Origin: Mycolicibacterium diernhoferi
Lineage (GTDB): Bacteria; Actinomycetota; Actinomycetes; Mycobacteriales; Mycobacteriaceae
Direction: 5' to 3'
DNA length: 64,000 nucleotides
NCBI RefSeq assembly: GCF_019456655.1
Contig: NZ_CP080332.1
Span: 4,774,001-4,838,000, forward strand
Part shown: positions 17,754-25,329 of the stretch, piece by piece
How the letters are laid out: the number at the start of each line of letters is the position of its first letter
Position numbering within the stretch: position 1 is the stretch's first letter
Made by a program: the position numbers and the translations under genes
The notes under the pieces: model-generated
Seen by the model: only the letters and a program-made list of their open reading frames with translations
Told to the model about the DNA's origin: nothing
The model's database searches: none

Positions 17754-19445
17754 TCAGCGCTCAGGGCCACGATGGGACGGTCCGCTGCCGGTATATGTTG
17801 TGCCGGCACCGAATCGCTGCGTGGATTCCTCCAGCACCCGATTTATCCTCGGCATCTTGTCGGTACCGGTCCGCATCTTCTGCGTCCCGGAATCCGAGGC
17901 CCGGGCGATCTTCGGTGCGGAAGCGACCGCGGGTGCCGGAACGGTCGGCACCGCGACTGTAGGTGGTGACGGACGGTATCCCGAGTCGGCTGGACCCGCG
18001 TCCACCACGGGGACGGGCGGAGGCGGAGCCGCCGGAGACGCGGCAGCACGCAATTCACCGGACGCTGTGGCAAAGACCGGCATGGTTCCGAGTTTCTTCC
18101 GGGGCTGCCTGGCCTTACCCGCGAACATCACCGCGACCGCGGCCACACCCAAGGCGAGCCAACACAGCACCACATCGAAGGTGCTGGTGATCTGTTGCGC
18201 GAGCATGTTGCCGAACACCGCATCCCGAAGCCCCTCGGGTTCCGTCGTGTACATGATGCGGGGGGCCAGCCCCACTCCCACCACCACACGGCAGATCACC
18301 AACACCGTCAGAACTGCAGTGCCGGCCGCGAGCACCACGGGGTGCAACGCTTCACCTGCGACATTGAATCGGATCCACAGTGCGGCGGCGGCAGCGACGA
18401 TGTCGAAGGCCATCAAGGCAATGCTGTCGTACGTGGAGTACGGCATGTCCAGGCTCGCCGCGACAACCAGATCGAGAATCCGAAGCACCGCCGATCCGAT
18501 GCACCAGAAAGCGATGAGCGCAAGACACTTTCGAATCGCGGCCTGCCAGTCACCGACGGTCGGTGAGACGGTTGAGGTTGTCCGGATCAGGCAGGACGCG
18601 GCCAGGGCGGCGATGGCGGCCCAAGCCAGGTAACCCTCGAACCCGACGGCAGCCGTCGAGGTCGTCTGTGCGATCCCGTGGAACGCGTCGATATCGCGGC
18701 CGACATCGAGCAGCCACACCACGGTGGCGCCGAGCACCGTTGCCGCGCCCAACCCGATGATCGCGAGTAGCGCCGACGTGTTGGCGGCCAGCGACCACCG
18801 CAACGCGACGAGAACGGCCAGCCACGCCACCGCGGCGTAGACCACCGTCGTCGCGATCACTGCGATGTTCTGCCCGCTGTATGTCCCGGAGGTGAGCGCC
18901 TCCAACGGGAACCGAGTGCGCCAATACAGGTTCGCCGCCACCGCGAGGGTCGTGAGGACGGCGGCGGCGATGCCGATCGCGGTTATGGCGCGCCGCGGCG
19001 GACCCGCAGTGCCCCGCCCCGGCAGTGCCGCCAGCAGCGCGCCCACCAACCCCGCAAGCACACCAGGGCCGATACCGGGCGGAACGTTGCCGGTGCCTCC
19101 GACGCGTACCGCCTCGATCAGCGCGTACCCGACGAAGCCGACGACCAGCAGCAGATAAGGCACCCCCAGGATGAGCCGGAGCCGACTCGGATCGGCGGTC
19201 GCAGGCGACACGGAACGGGTACCGCGTCCGGCTCCGATCACCAGGGATACCAACGACATGACTGTCACCACGATGAGCAGAGCGAACAACCAGGCACTGC
19301 TGCCGGGCACACCGACACCGAACGTCAGGTTCCACGGCAACAGCAGGGCTGCGACGAGCAGCAGCGCAGCAGTCACATCGCTACCGAGATTCCGAGCGGA
19401 CCCGGCCTTCGACCCAGCCTGCTCGGCGGCTTGCACATCACTCAC
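17754..19445 (-). CDS. Polytopic membrane protein (about 12 helices) with C-terminal QRFGAGTTYTG motif
   Basis: 563 residues from GTG 19445 with an AAAGGACG site. I count about twelve hydrophobic segments between residues 22 and 440. Their function is not recognisable; no transporter or enzyme motif is apparent. The cytosolic tail of about 120 residues is Pro/Ala-rich and ends with the shared motif (STQRFGAGTTYTGSG). This is the one protein where the motif is at the C-terminus, which supports it being a portable linear element and not part of a fold. It precedes the DUF4190 and kinase genes on the same strand. Confidence 0.75.
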   Translation of the reverse strand: MSDVQAAEQAGSKAGSARNLGSDVTAALLLVAALLLPWNLTFGVGVPGSSAWLFALLIVVTVMSLVSLVIGAGRGTRSVSPATADPSRLRLILGVPYLLLVVGFVGYALIEAVRVGGTGNVPPGIGPGVLAGLVGALLAALPGRGTAGPPRRAITAIGIAAAVLTTLAVAANLYWRTRFPLEALTSGTYSGQNIAVIATTVVYAAVAWLAVLVALRWSLAANTSALLAIIGLGAATVLGATVVWLLDVGRDIDAFHGIAQTTSTAAVGFEGYLAWAAIAALAASCLIRTTSTVSPTVGDWQAAIRKCLALIAFWCIGSAVLRILDLVVAASLDMPYSTYDSIALMAFDIVAAAAALWIRFNVAGEALHPVVLAAGTAVLTVLVICRVVVGVGLAPRIMYTTEPEGLRDAVFGNMLAQQITSTFDVVLCWLALGVAAVAVMFAGKARQPRKKLGTMPVFATASGELRAAASPAAPPPPVPVVDAGPADSGYRPSPPTVAVPTVPAPAVASAPKIARASDSGTQKMRTGTDKMPRINRVLEESTQRFGAGTTYTGSGPSHRGPER

Positions 19446-19871
19446 TGGTCGTCCTTTGAAGATCGATCACCAACGGTGCCAGCGCCCGTTTGCTGTGGAC
19501 AGTTAACACCAACATGGAGACTGTGGGGCGGGCGAACAGAAAAAGTCGGATGGTCGACCGACGAAGCACGCATCCGTTATCGCGTTGCCTGTTCTGCGGA
19601 TGCTCCTCGCGAACGGCCGCAGGCTGCCGCCCAGCCTTTTCCGCTGGTTAAAGAATGCGATTCTGACATGGACGCACCGGCCGCGGCACCCCAACGGGCC
19701 GTCCTCCGACCGGGCACCTGCACTGAATGCCATTTCGCCGCCGAACTTCATACGTTCGGCCTACACCGTCGCCGCCGCACCCGACCGAGGTTTCGGGTTC
19801 AGTAGCTGTGACGAGTCCTCCGATGAGAAGATCTCGCAGTCGATTCCTTCAACAATGAAAGAGGTTCGCCG
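19446..19871 (+). other. Divergent intergenic region upstream of triad 2
   Basis: About 425 bases between the polytopic membrane gene (leftwards) and the second vWA gene (rightwards). Small frames cross it, but none has a ribosome site or recognisable sequence. It contains TTCATACGTTCG at 19747-19758, identical over 12 bases to 34675-34686 upstream of the WXG100 gene. No other feature seen. Confidence 0.45.
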
Positions 19872-20573
19872 GTGACCGAACGGGGATGGGCCGTCGAACT
19901 CAACGACACCAATCCCGATCCGAGAGTTGCCTGCGTCGCACTCATCGACGTGTCCGGGTCGATGGACGGTGAACCGATGGCCGCTCTGGAGCGCGGGTTC
20001 GCCAGGTTCACCCAGTACCTCCAGAACGAGTCCTTGGCCAGTAAACGAGTCGAGGTGGCCGTAGTGACGTTCGGGACGGTCGCAACCGTGCAGGTCCCCA
20101 TGCAGGAGGCCCGCAATCTCCGACCGACCCGCTTCCCGGTCGGCGGTACCACCAACCTCGCGGCGGGAATTCATCTCGCGTTGGACATCATCGAAGATCG
20201 AAAGAGTGCCTACAAGGCCGCCGGTCTGCAGTACTACCGGCCGTGGGTTCTCGTCATCACCGACGGTAAGGCCAATATCGACGGCTTCGATGCCGCCGTC
20301 GAGCGGATCAATGCCGTCGAATCAGCGCGCGGCGTGACAGTATTCGCGGTCGGCGCCGGGCCCCGGGTCAACTACCCACAACTGAGCCGGCTCTCCACCC
20401 AGCGCAGCCCCGCCCCACTCGACGGTCTCAAATTCGAAGCGCTGTTCGAATGGTTGTCGGCTTCTCTGGTGAACGTCTCGAACTCCTCCGAACACGCTCT
20501 CACCGACGAGGCACTCAACAGCATGGGTGATCACATCCAGCTGCCCTCCATTGCCGGCTGGGCCACCGTATGA
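19872..20573 (+). CDS. Triad 2 vWA-domain (TerY-like) protein
   Basis: 233 residues from GTG 19872 with a GAAAGAGG site. MIDAS elements DVSGSM, Thr in GTTNLAAG and Asp in ITDGKAN are intact. It is the same length as the triad 1 vWA protein and strongly similar throughout, including NPDPRV near the N-terminus and LQYYRPW in the centre, so the two arose by duplication of the whole triad. Its stop overlaps the PP2C start as ATGA. The partner is inferred to be the adjacent PP2C/kinase pair. Confidence 0.9.
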   Translation: MTERGWAVELNDTNPDPRVACVALIDVSGSMDGEPMAALERGFARFTQYLQNESLASKRVEVAVVTFGTVATVQVPMQEARNLRPTRFPVGGTTNLAAGIHLALDIIEDRKSAYKAAGLQYYRPWVLVITDGKANIDGFDAAVERINAVESARGVTVFAVGAGPRVNYPQLSRLSTQRSPAPLDGLKFEALFEWLSASLVNVSNSSEHALTDEALNSMGDHIQLPSIAGWATV

Positions 20574-21454
20574 GCGCCCGTGCCGACAAAGACCGTCCTG
20601 GCAGCTGGGAATGGGCCGTGTGCGGGGCATCGGTCACCGGCGACATGCATCGGCGCCGCGGGTTGGACTGTGACGACGCCTACGGGTACGGCGTGGCAGG
20701 AGGGCTCGTGGTGGCCGCGGTCGCGGACGGCGCCGGCTCGGTCAGCGGTACCTCGGCGTGGGGTTCGTATACGGCCTGTCAGAGCGTGGTCCGAAATGCA
20801 TTGCACAGCCAGTTCAGACGAGATTTCGCGACCGACCCGGGCGGCCACCGCGCCCAGATGCGATGGCTCTTCGAGCGGGCGCTGCAGCACGTGCGCCGAC
20901 GCGCCGACGCCATGCAGCTCGAGCTGCCCATGCTGGCCACCACGTTGAGCGTGGTGGTGGCCGACCGGCGAGGCGCCGTGCTCGGACAGATCGGCGACGG
21001 TGTGATCGCAGTGGAGACAGAGAGCGGAATTTCCACCAGGCTGATCGAAACCAAGGACGAGTACGCGAATACGACCTGGTTCCTGCAATCGGACCGGGCC
21101 TTTGATGTCTCATTCCGATCCGAGACTCAGCCCGGGGTCAGCGCATTCGCTCTCAGCACCGACGGGATGAGCTACAAGATCACCGATATCACCACCGGTG
21201 GCGCTTACGAACCGTTCTTCCGCGGGTCCTGGGAGCATGTGCGTGCCGGCACCAGTTCGGCGCACTTCGCGGCGTTGTTGCGAGGCATCACCGACGACCA
21301 GACAGGCGACGACAAGACCATGGTGCTCTCCGCATTGCGCTGGGAAGACGACGACTTCCATCCATCCGCCCGTCCGGTCCGGACCACCATTGTCGGTTCG
21401 CCTCCGCCCGCCACCGTCCGAGCCCGACACCCGCAGGTCGGCGGCCATGTCTGA
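20570..21454 (+). CDS. Triad 2 PP2C-type Ser/Thr phosphatase
   Basis: 294 residues. The start at ATG 20570 overlaps the vWA stop by four bases. PP2C blocks CDDAYGYG, ADGAGSVSG, STDGMSYK and DDKTMV are present, so both metal ions should be bound. Compared with the triad 1 copy it lacks the long Pro-rich and basic C-terminal tail. It overlaps the kinase gene by 8 bases, giving a tightly coupled three-gene unit. Cytosolic. Confidence 0.9.
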   Translation: MSARADKDRPGSWEWAVCGASVTGDMHRRRGLDCDDAYGYGVAGGLVVAAVADGAGSVSGTSAWGSYTACQSVVRNALHSQFRRDFATDPGGHRAQMRWLFERALQHVRRRADAMQLELPMLATTLSVVVADRRGAVLGQIGDGVIAVETESGISTRLIETKDEYANTTWFLQSDRAFDVSFRSETQPGVSAFALSTDGMSYKITDITTGGAYEPFFRGSWEHVRAGTSSAHFAALLRGITDDQTGDDKTMVLSALRWEDDDFHPSARPVRTTIVGSPPPATVRARHPQVGGHV

Positions 21455-22796
21455 CGGTCTGTTGCGACTGTCGTCGGGTGCCACGCTTCGCCTCGGCGCG
21501 CCGCTGGCCGGAGCTACCGGCGAAGGCACCGTCTACAGCGTCGCAGACCGACCCGATCTGGCCGCCAAGGTTTTTCATCCCGGTCTCAACGGCCTCACCG
21601 ACAAACTGGCCAAGGTGGCGGCCATGGTCGACTCGCCGCCGCCCGGCGCCGCCCAGCCCGATGGATTCATCGTGCTCACCTGGCCGCGGGAGGTCCTGCT
21701 CGACGACTCCGGCCCGGTGGGTTTCGTCATGTCCCGCATCGACACCACCACCTCCGTGGAACTCCACACCATGAGCAACCCCTCGAATCGCACGGATCCG
21801 ATGCCGTCGGCTCCGCAGTGGACTCGGCACGCGACCTGGGGCCACTTGGTGAATGTTGCCGCCAACCTCTGTCTCGCTGTCGAATCGGTGCACCGCGTCG
21901 AGGCGGTGATCGGCGACTTTCAGGAGCGCAACATCCTGGTGGCCGACACCACCCGGGTGACGTTGGTCGATTGTGATTCGATGCAGTTCATCGACCGTAA
22001 CGGTCGTCAATTCCTCTGTCCGGTAGGCCGTCCGGAGTTCACCGCGCCCGAGCTTGCCGGGATGAACCTGCGTGAGCAACCCCGGGAGAAACCGTCGGAT
22101 CTGTTCGCGCTTGCGGTCCACATCCACCAACTGCTGATGGCGGGCAACCATCCGTTCCTCCGCGGACAATGGGTCGGAGAGGGAGCCCAGCCCGACGCGC
22201 TGAAACTCGCGCGCTCGGGTGATTGGGCCGGCGGCCCGAACTCACGTCTGCGCACGCATCCGGTTGCCCCACCACAAACGTTCCTGCCGAGCGAGATCCA
22301 GCAGCTGTTCGTGCGGGCCTTCACCCACGGCGCCTCGGATCCGGCGGCACGCCCGAGCGCCACAGAGTGGCGGTCGGCTCTCACCCGTATGCGGTTGTCC
22401 ATGTGCGGGCGCAAAATCCACCAGATCCCGCAGGGATGCACGGTGTGCCCGTGGTGCACCATCGACGACGAACGTGCCGCTCGTCGACAACGGCAGGCAT
22501 GGTCGAGGGCGGGCACCGGGCCGCAACCCATCACCGCACCGAATCAGGTCACCCACCCGGCGATGTCACCGACCGCCCGGCACCCTGCCAATCCGCCGCA
22601 ACCTCGGCAGGACACCATACTCGGCGTAAGTCATCGGACGTATCTGACCGCGCTCGCCGTCATCGTGGTCGTGGTGGTGGCACTGGCGTCGTTCATCGTG
22701 TGGGCGTTGTTGAGCGGGACGTCAACGTTCGGCGGTCTGGACCGTTTCGCAGATCCTTTTGCGCGCTTGAACATACCGGCCACCGAATACTCGTAG
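21447..22796 (+). CDS. Triad 2 membrane kinase with zinc ribbon, almost no extracellular part
   Basis: 449 residues from ATG 21447, inside the PP2C 3' end. The kinase domain has AAKVFH (Lys about 36), GDFQERN and DCD. The zinc ribbon is variant: CGRKIHQIPQGCTVCPWC. A single helix (about 398-421) is followed by fewer than 30 residues outside. This copy therefore cannot sense through an ectodomain as its paralogues might, and may be the signal-output or constitutive kinase. Its stop lies 4 nt from the stop of the WXG100-hydrolase gene at the end of the secretion operon. Confidence 0.88.
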   Translation: MSDGLLRLSSGATLRLGAPLAGATGEGTVYSVADRPDLAAKVFHPGLNGLTDKLAKVAAMVDSPPPGAAQPDGFIVLTWPREVLLDDSGPVGFVMSRIDTTTSVELHTMSNPSNRTDPMPSAPQWTRHATWGHLVNVAANLCLAVESVHRVEAVIGDFQERNILVADTTRVTLVDCDSMQFIDRNGRQFLCPVGRPEFTAPELAGMNLREQPREKPSDLFALAVHIHQLLMAGNHPFLRGQWVGEGAQPDALKLARSGDWAGGPNSRLRTHPVAPPQTFLPSEIQQLFVRAFTHGASDPAARPSATEWRSALTRMRLSMCGRKIHQIPQGCTVCPWCTIDDERAARRQRQAWSRAGTGPQPITAPNQVTHPAMSPTARHPANPPQPRQDTILGVSHRTYLTALAVIVVVVVALASFIVWALLSGTSTFGGLDRFADPFARLNIPATEYS

Positions 22797-22800
22797 TCGC

Positions 22801-23784
22801 TCAGCGGATGTCCTTCTCGGACAGAACGTTGCCTTGGAACCTCGCAAGTCCGGCAACGGCCGCCTTCTGCCGGCCAATGCCGTTGTCGGCTTCTCGATCG
22901 AAGCTCTTGGCCAGCTCTCCGTAGCCGTTCGAATGAACGTCGATACCATTGAAGCCATTTGGGCGGTGGGAAGGCGATTCACCACGGAAAATAGACGGGT
23001 CCTTCTTAGCAGCTAGTTCAGAGTCGAAGTACGGCCCGACCACCCCCGCAGCGGATCCGGGCACCCCGTCGCCCGCCGCTCTCAGGTGAACCGCCGGTAC
23101 CTCCAGATCACTGCGAACCGGTGAGCCGAAGGTCACCACCTGCGTCACGTTCAACCGGCCTGACTGTGCGATGTTCTGGGCATCCATCCCCCCTTGGCTG
23201 TAGCCGACCAGCATCACCTCGGCGCCCTCGGGGATCAACTTCTCGAGCTCTTTGACCTGTGCTTCATCGAGCCTGCCGCCAACAGCGTGGACATTGTTGA
23301 ACGCAGACTGATTCGCAAACAGCCCACCAGCCGTGCCCGCGATGTAGACGATGTACCGCACTTCGCCGTCTGGACCTTCAACCTTCTGCAACCGATAGCC
23401 GGACCCTTCGCCCGGAATATCCCGGACTTCGTTCCACATGTCGTTCAATCCGCGCGGAGATTGCTCGTAACACACGTCGCTGCGCGACGCCGTAGAACCA
23501 GGCTCAGACGCACCGCCTTCTTCGCTCGCATCGTTCTGCTCCTGCGCATTTCGTATCAACGTTTCGGCGCCTACACGCAATCCGGCGATGACACCCTTCA
23601 ATGACGCGATCAACTGCTGGCTCCACTCTGAGCGGAACCGGTCCGAATCAGCTCCACGCCAATAGCCAGAAGACGAGATACGGCCGTTGAGCTCGTTCAT
23701 CGAACTTTGAAGCTGCTCTGCAGCACGAGTGAACAGACGAGCCGTATCGCGCAACTGTGCGGTATCAGCTCCAGAAAACGCCAT
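22801..23784 (-). CDS. WXG100 domain fused to an alpha/beta-hydrolase (candidate secreted lipase/esterase effector)
   Basis: 327 residues. Residues 1-85 are a WXG100 helical hairpin with the turn YWRGADSDRFRSEW and tail RNAQEQ. A short linker leads to residues 105-327, which look like an alpha/beta-hydrolase: a strand IVYIAGTAGG, nucleophile elbow GYSQGG (Ser near 196), and a candidate catalytic His in DVHSNGYG near 280. No signal peptide is present, as expected for T7SS export through the WXG100 part. It is last in the operon with EccC and two WXG100 proteins. No immunity protein is obvious next to it. Substrate unknown; membrane lipid or wall ester are possibilities. Confidence 0.82.
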   Translation of the reverse strand: MAFSGADTAQLRDTARLFTRAAEQLQSSMNELNGRISSSGYWRGADSDRFRSEWSQQLIASLKGVIAGLRVGAETLIRNAQEQNDASEEGGASEPGSTASRSDVCYEQSPRGLNDMWNEVRDIPGEGSGYRLQKVEGPDGEVRYIVYIAGTAGGLFANQSAFNNVHAVGGRLDEAQVKELEKLIPEGAEVMLVGYSQGGMDAQNIAQSGRLNVTQVVTFGSPVRSDLEVPAVHLRAAGDGVPGSAAGVVGPYFDSELAAKKDPSIFRGESPSHRPNGFNGIDVHSNGYGELAKSFDREADNGIGRQKAAVAGLARFQGNVLSEKDIR

Positions 23785-23847
23785 GTCTTCCTCCAGGCCT
23801 CCAGTCGAATTCTAAGCTCACCGATATCCGGCGCGGTTAGCAGCTAC

Positions 23848-24786
23848 TCATTTATGGGAAGGTGGAACGTTCATTGCCGCCAAATTCGGAACCCAGCCTG
23901 CTGGGTCCTCACCGATGGCAATGGTTCTCCCGGGGATTCGTTCGATAACGTCACCGGTCCTCACATCACGCAGTTCGAATACGCTCACTGCCGGTGCCGA
24001 CGGACCTGGGCCCGTATACGCAACAGCCAGCACCTCGTTTGGAGAAAAGTGCGGCCACTTGTCCCCGGTGGGTTCCATCGAACTCAGGTCAATATTCGCC
24101 GGAGGGAGCAGCGGATTACCGCTGGCACAATGTACGCGCGGCACTCCGATTTCATCTACCAGAAGTGCGTTTCCCGCCTCGAGGACAGCTTGCACCGATT
24201 CGGTATGTCCCCCGCTGAAGAGAGAAAGTGTCACCCAAGTGTCCGAATTCAACACGACCGGCGTCAACGTATTGAGGTAGTACGGAACCTTCTGCTGTTC
24301 TATGCCGATCGCGCGTGCCCACGAAGCCGACCGGTCAGGATAAGCATCAAGGAAATTGGCGATGGCAGGGACGTCGCAGACCGCGGCATCACCGACGCTT
24401 CCGTACAGTCCGCGCTGAGTGCCAGCGACCAGTCTCGCGCCGCGTCCCGCAGAACGAGGCAGTTGCGCGGTGAACGAAGCCATGTCGGATGCCACAGTGC
24501 CGGCGATCTCGATGGGAGCAACCACCACCGAAGGCATGAAGGGTGCGTCGCCGACGTCATTGGCAGCGATCAAAGCCACAGGTGGGCGGTCCGGGTCAGC
24601 ACTCCCGAGCAGGCCTGTGCGCTTGGCAAGCACTACTCCGATCAACGCGCACAGCACCACAAAGGTCAACGCCGCACCGGCCAGGACGAGCACTCTATCC
24701 GCCCGTGGGTCCGTCGTGTCCGGCGGATTGGGATCAATCCACCCCGTGTAGGTATCAGGCGACGACAATGCGGGCCGGACTCTCAA
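23848..24786 (-). CDS. Single-pass membrane protein, resembles the actinobacterial DUF6777 family
   Basis: About 312 residues. A Pro-rich cytosolic start is followed by one helix (about 33-54) and a large extracellular domain. The domain contains GLYGSVGDAAVCDV, LTPVVLNSDTWVT, AGNALLVDEIGVPRVHC and ASGNPLLPP. I associate this pattern with DUF6777, found beside FHA-FtsK type secretion genes in Streptomyces; the family number is from memory. The start is uncertain: TTG 24786 lies inside the WXG100 gene 3' end, where GGAGGAG serves as ribosome site. It could be the extracellular component of the secretion machine in place of EccB; this is speculative. Confidence 0.72.
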   Translation of the reverse strand: MRVRPALSSPDTYTGWIDPNPPDTTDPRADRVLVLAGAALTFVVLCALIGVVLAKRTGLLGSADPDRPPVALIAANDVGDAPFMPSVVVAPIEIAGTVASDMASFTAQLPRSAGRGARLVAGTQRGLYGSVGDAAVCDVPAIANFLDAYPDRSASWARAIGIEQQKVPYYLNTLTPVVLNSDTWVTLSLFSGGHTESVQAVLEAGNALLVDEIGVPRVHCASGNPLLPPANIDLSSMEPTGDKWPHFSPNEVLAVAYTGPGPSAPAVSVFELRDVRTGDVIERIPGRTIAIGEDPAGWVPNLAAMNVPPSHK

Positions 24787-25012
24787 ATGACTTCATGATC
24801 TCCTCCGCGGGAGCACTGATCTGCGGCAGCATGCGCGCGGAGACACTGATCCATTGGGACCGGAATCGCTGCGCATCCGCTCCACGCCACTGGGTGGTGC
24901 TGTTGACCAGAGAGTGCAGGCTCTTCATCACGGTGTCGAGCTGATCTGCACTCCTGGCCAACTGCCCGGCCAACGTCCGCAGCTGCACGACGTCGGCTCC
25001 CTCCATTGCCAC
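24755..25012 (-). CDS. WXG100 protein (small Esx-like, first of pair)
   Basis: 85 residues from GTG 25012. I chose this start because it gives MAMEGADVVQL, parallel to MAMVGADVEQL and MGMVGADVDQL in the other copies; ATG 25006 is possible. The hairpin turn is TQWRGADAQRFRSQW. The C-terminus (SFESPARIVVA) lacks both the RNAQEQ tail seen in its relatives and the mycobacterial YxxxD/E signal. Its start lies 8 nt after the stop of the other WXG100 gene, so the two are probably made as partners, like EsxA/EsxB. Confidence 0.85.
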   Translation of the reverse strand: MAMEGADVVQLRTLAGQLARSADQLDTVMKSLHSLVNSTTQWRGADAQRFRSQWISVSARMLPQISAPAEEIMKSFESPARIVVA

Positions 25013-25020
25013 TGAGCCCG

Positions 25021-25287
25021 TTACGAGCCGGAAGCGGTCTGCTGCTCCTGGGCGTTGCGCTTGGCGTTCTGCGACGCAGTCTGCAGGGCGCTGACGACCT
25101 GCTTGAGCTGGCTCACATACTGACCCTGCCAATCCGAACGGAACCGGTTGGCGTCATTTCCCTTCCACTCCACCGAGTTGATCGCCGAGGTGAGCTGGGA
25201 GATCACATTCTGGATGTCGTTCGCCTTGTTGTTGAGCTGAGCCGACAGCTGATTGAGCTGTTCGACGTCTGCACCGACCATTGCCAT
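25021..25287 (-). CDS. WXG100 protein (small Esx-like, second of pair)
   Basis: 88 residues with the canonical size and a VEWKGNDANRFRSDW turn at residues 39-53, between two long amphipathic helices. The tail reads AKRNAQEQQTASGS. No YxxxD/E export signal is present. Such proteins are secreted as dimers by T7SS and also regulate EccC. It lies 42 nt downstream of the ATPase gene in the same operon and is most likely the primary substrate of this system. Confidence 0.92.
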   Translation of the reverse strand: MAMVGADVEQLNQLSAQLNNKANDIQNVISQLTSAINSVEWKGNDANRFRSDWQGQYVSQLKQVVSALQTASQNAKRNAQEQQTASGS

Positions 25288-25329
25288 GATGTTCCTACTT
25301 TCGTTGAGCTGATACTGCTGGACGGGTCA

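Noticed and set aside
19503..19805. Small frames in the triad 2 upstream region
   Set aside because: No ribosome sites, no recognisable sequence, and conflicting frames on both strands.
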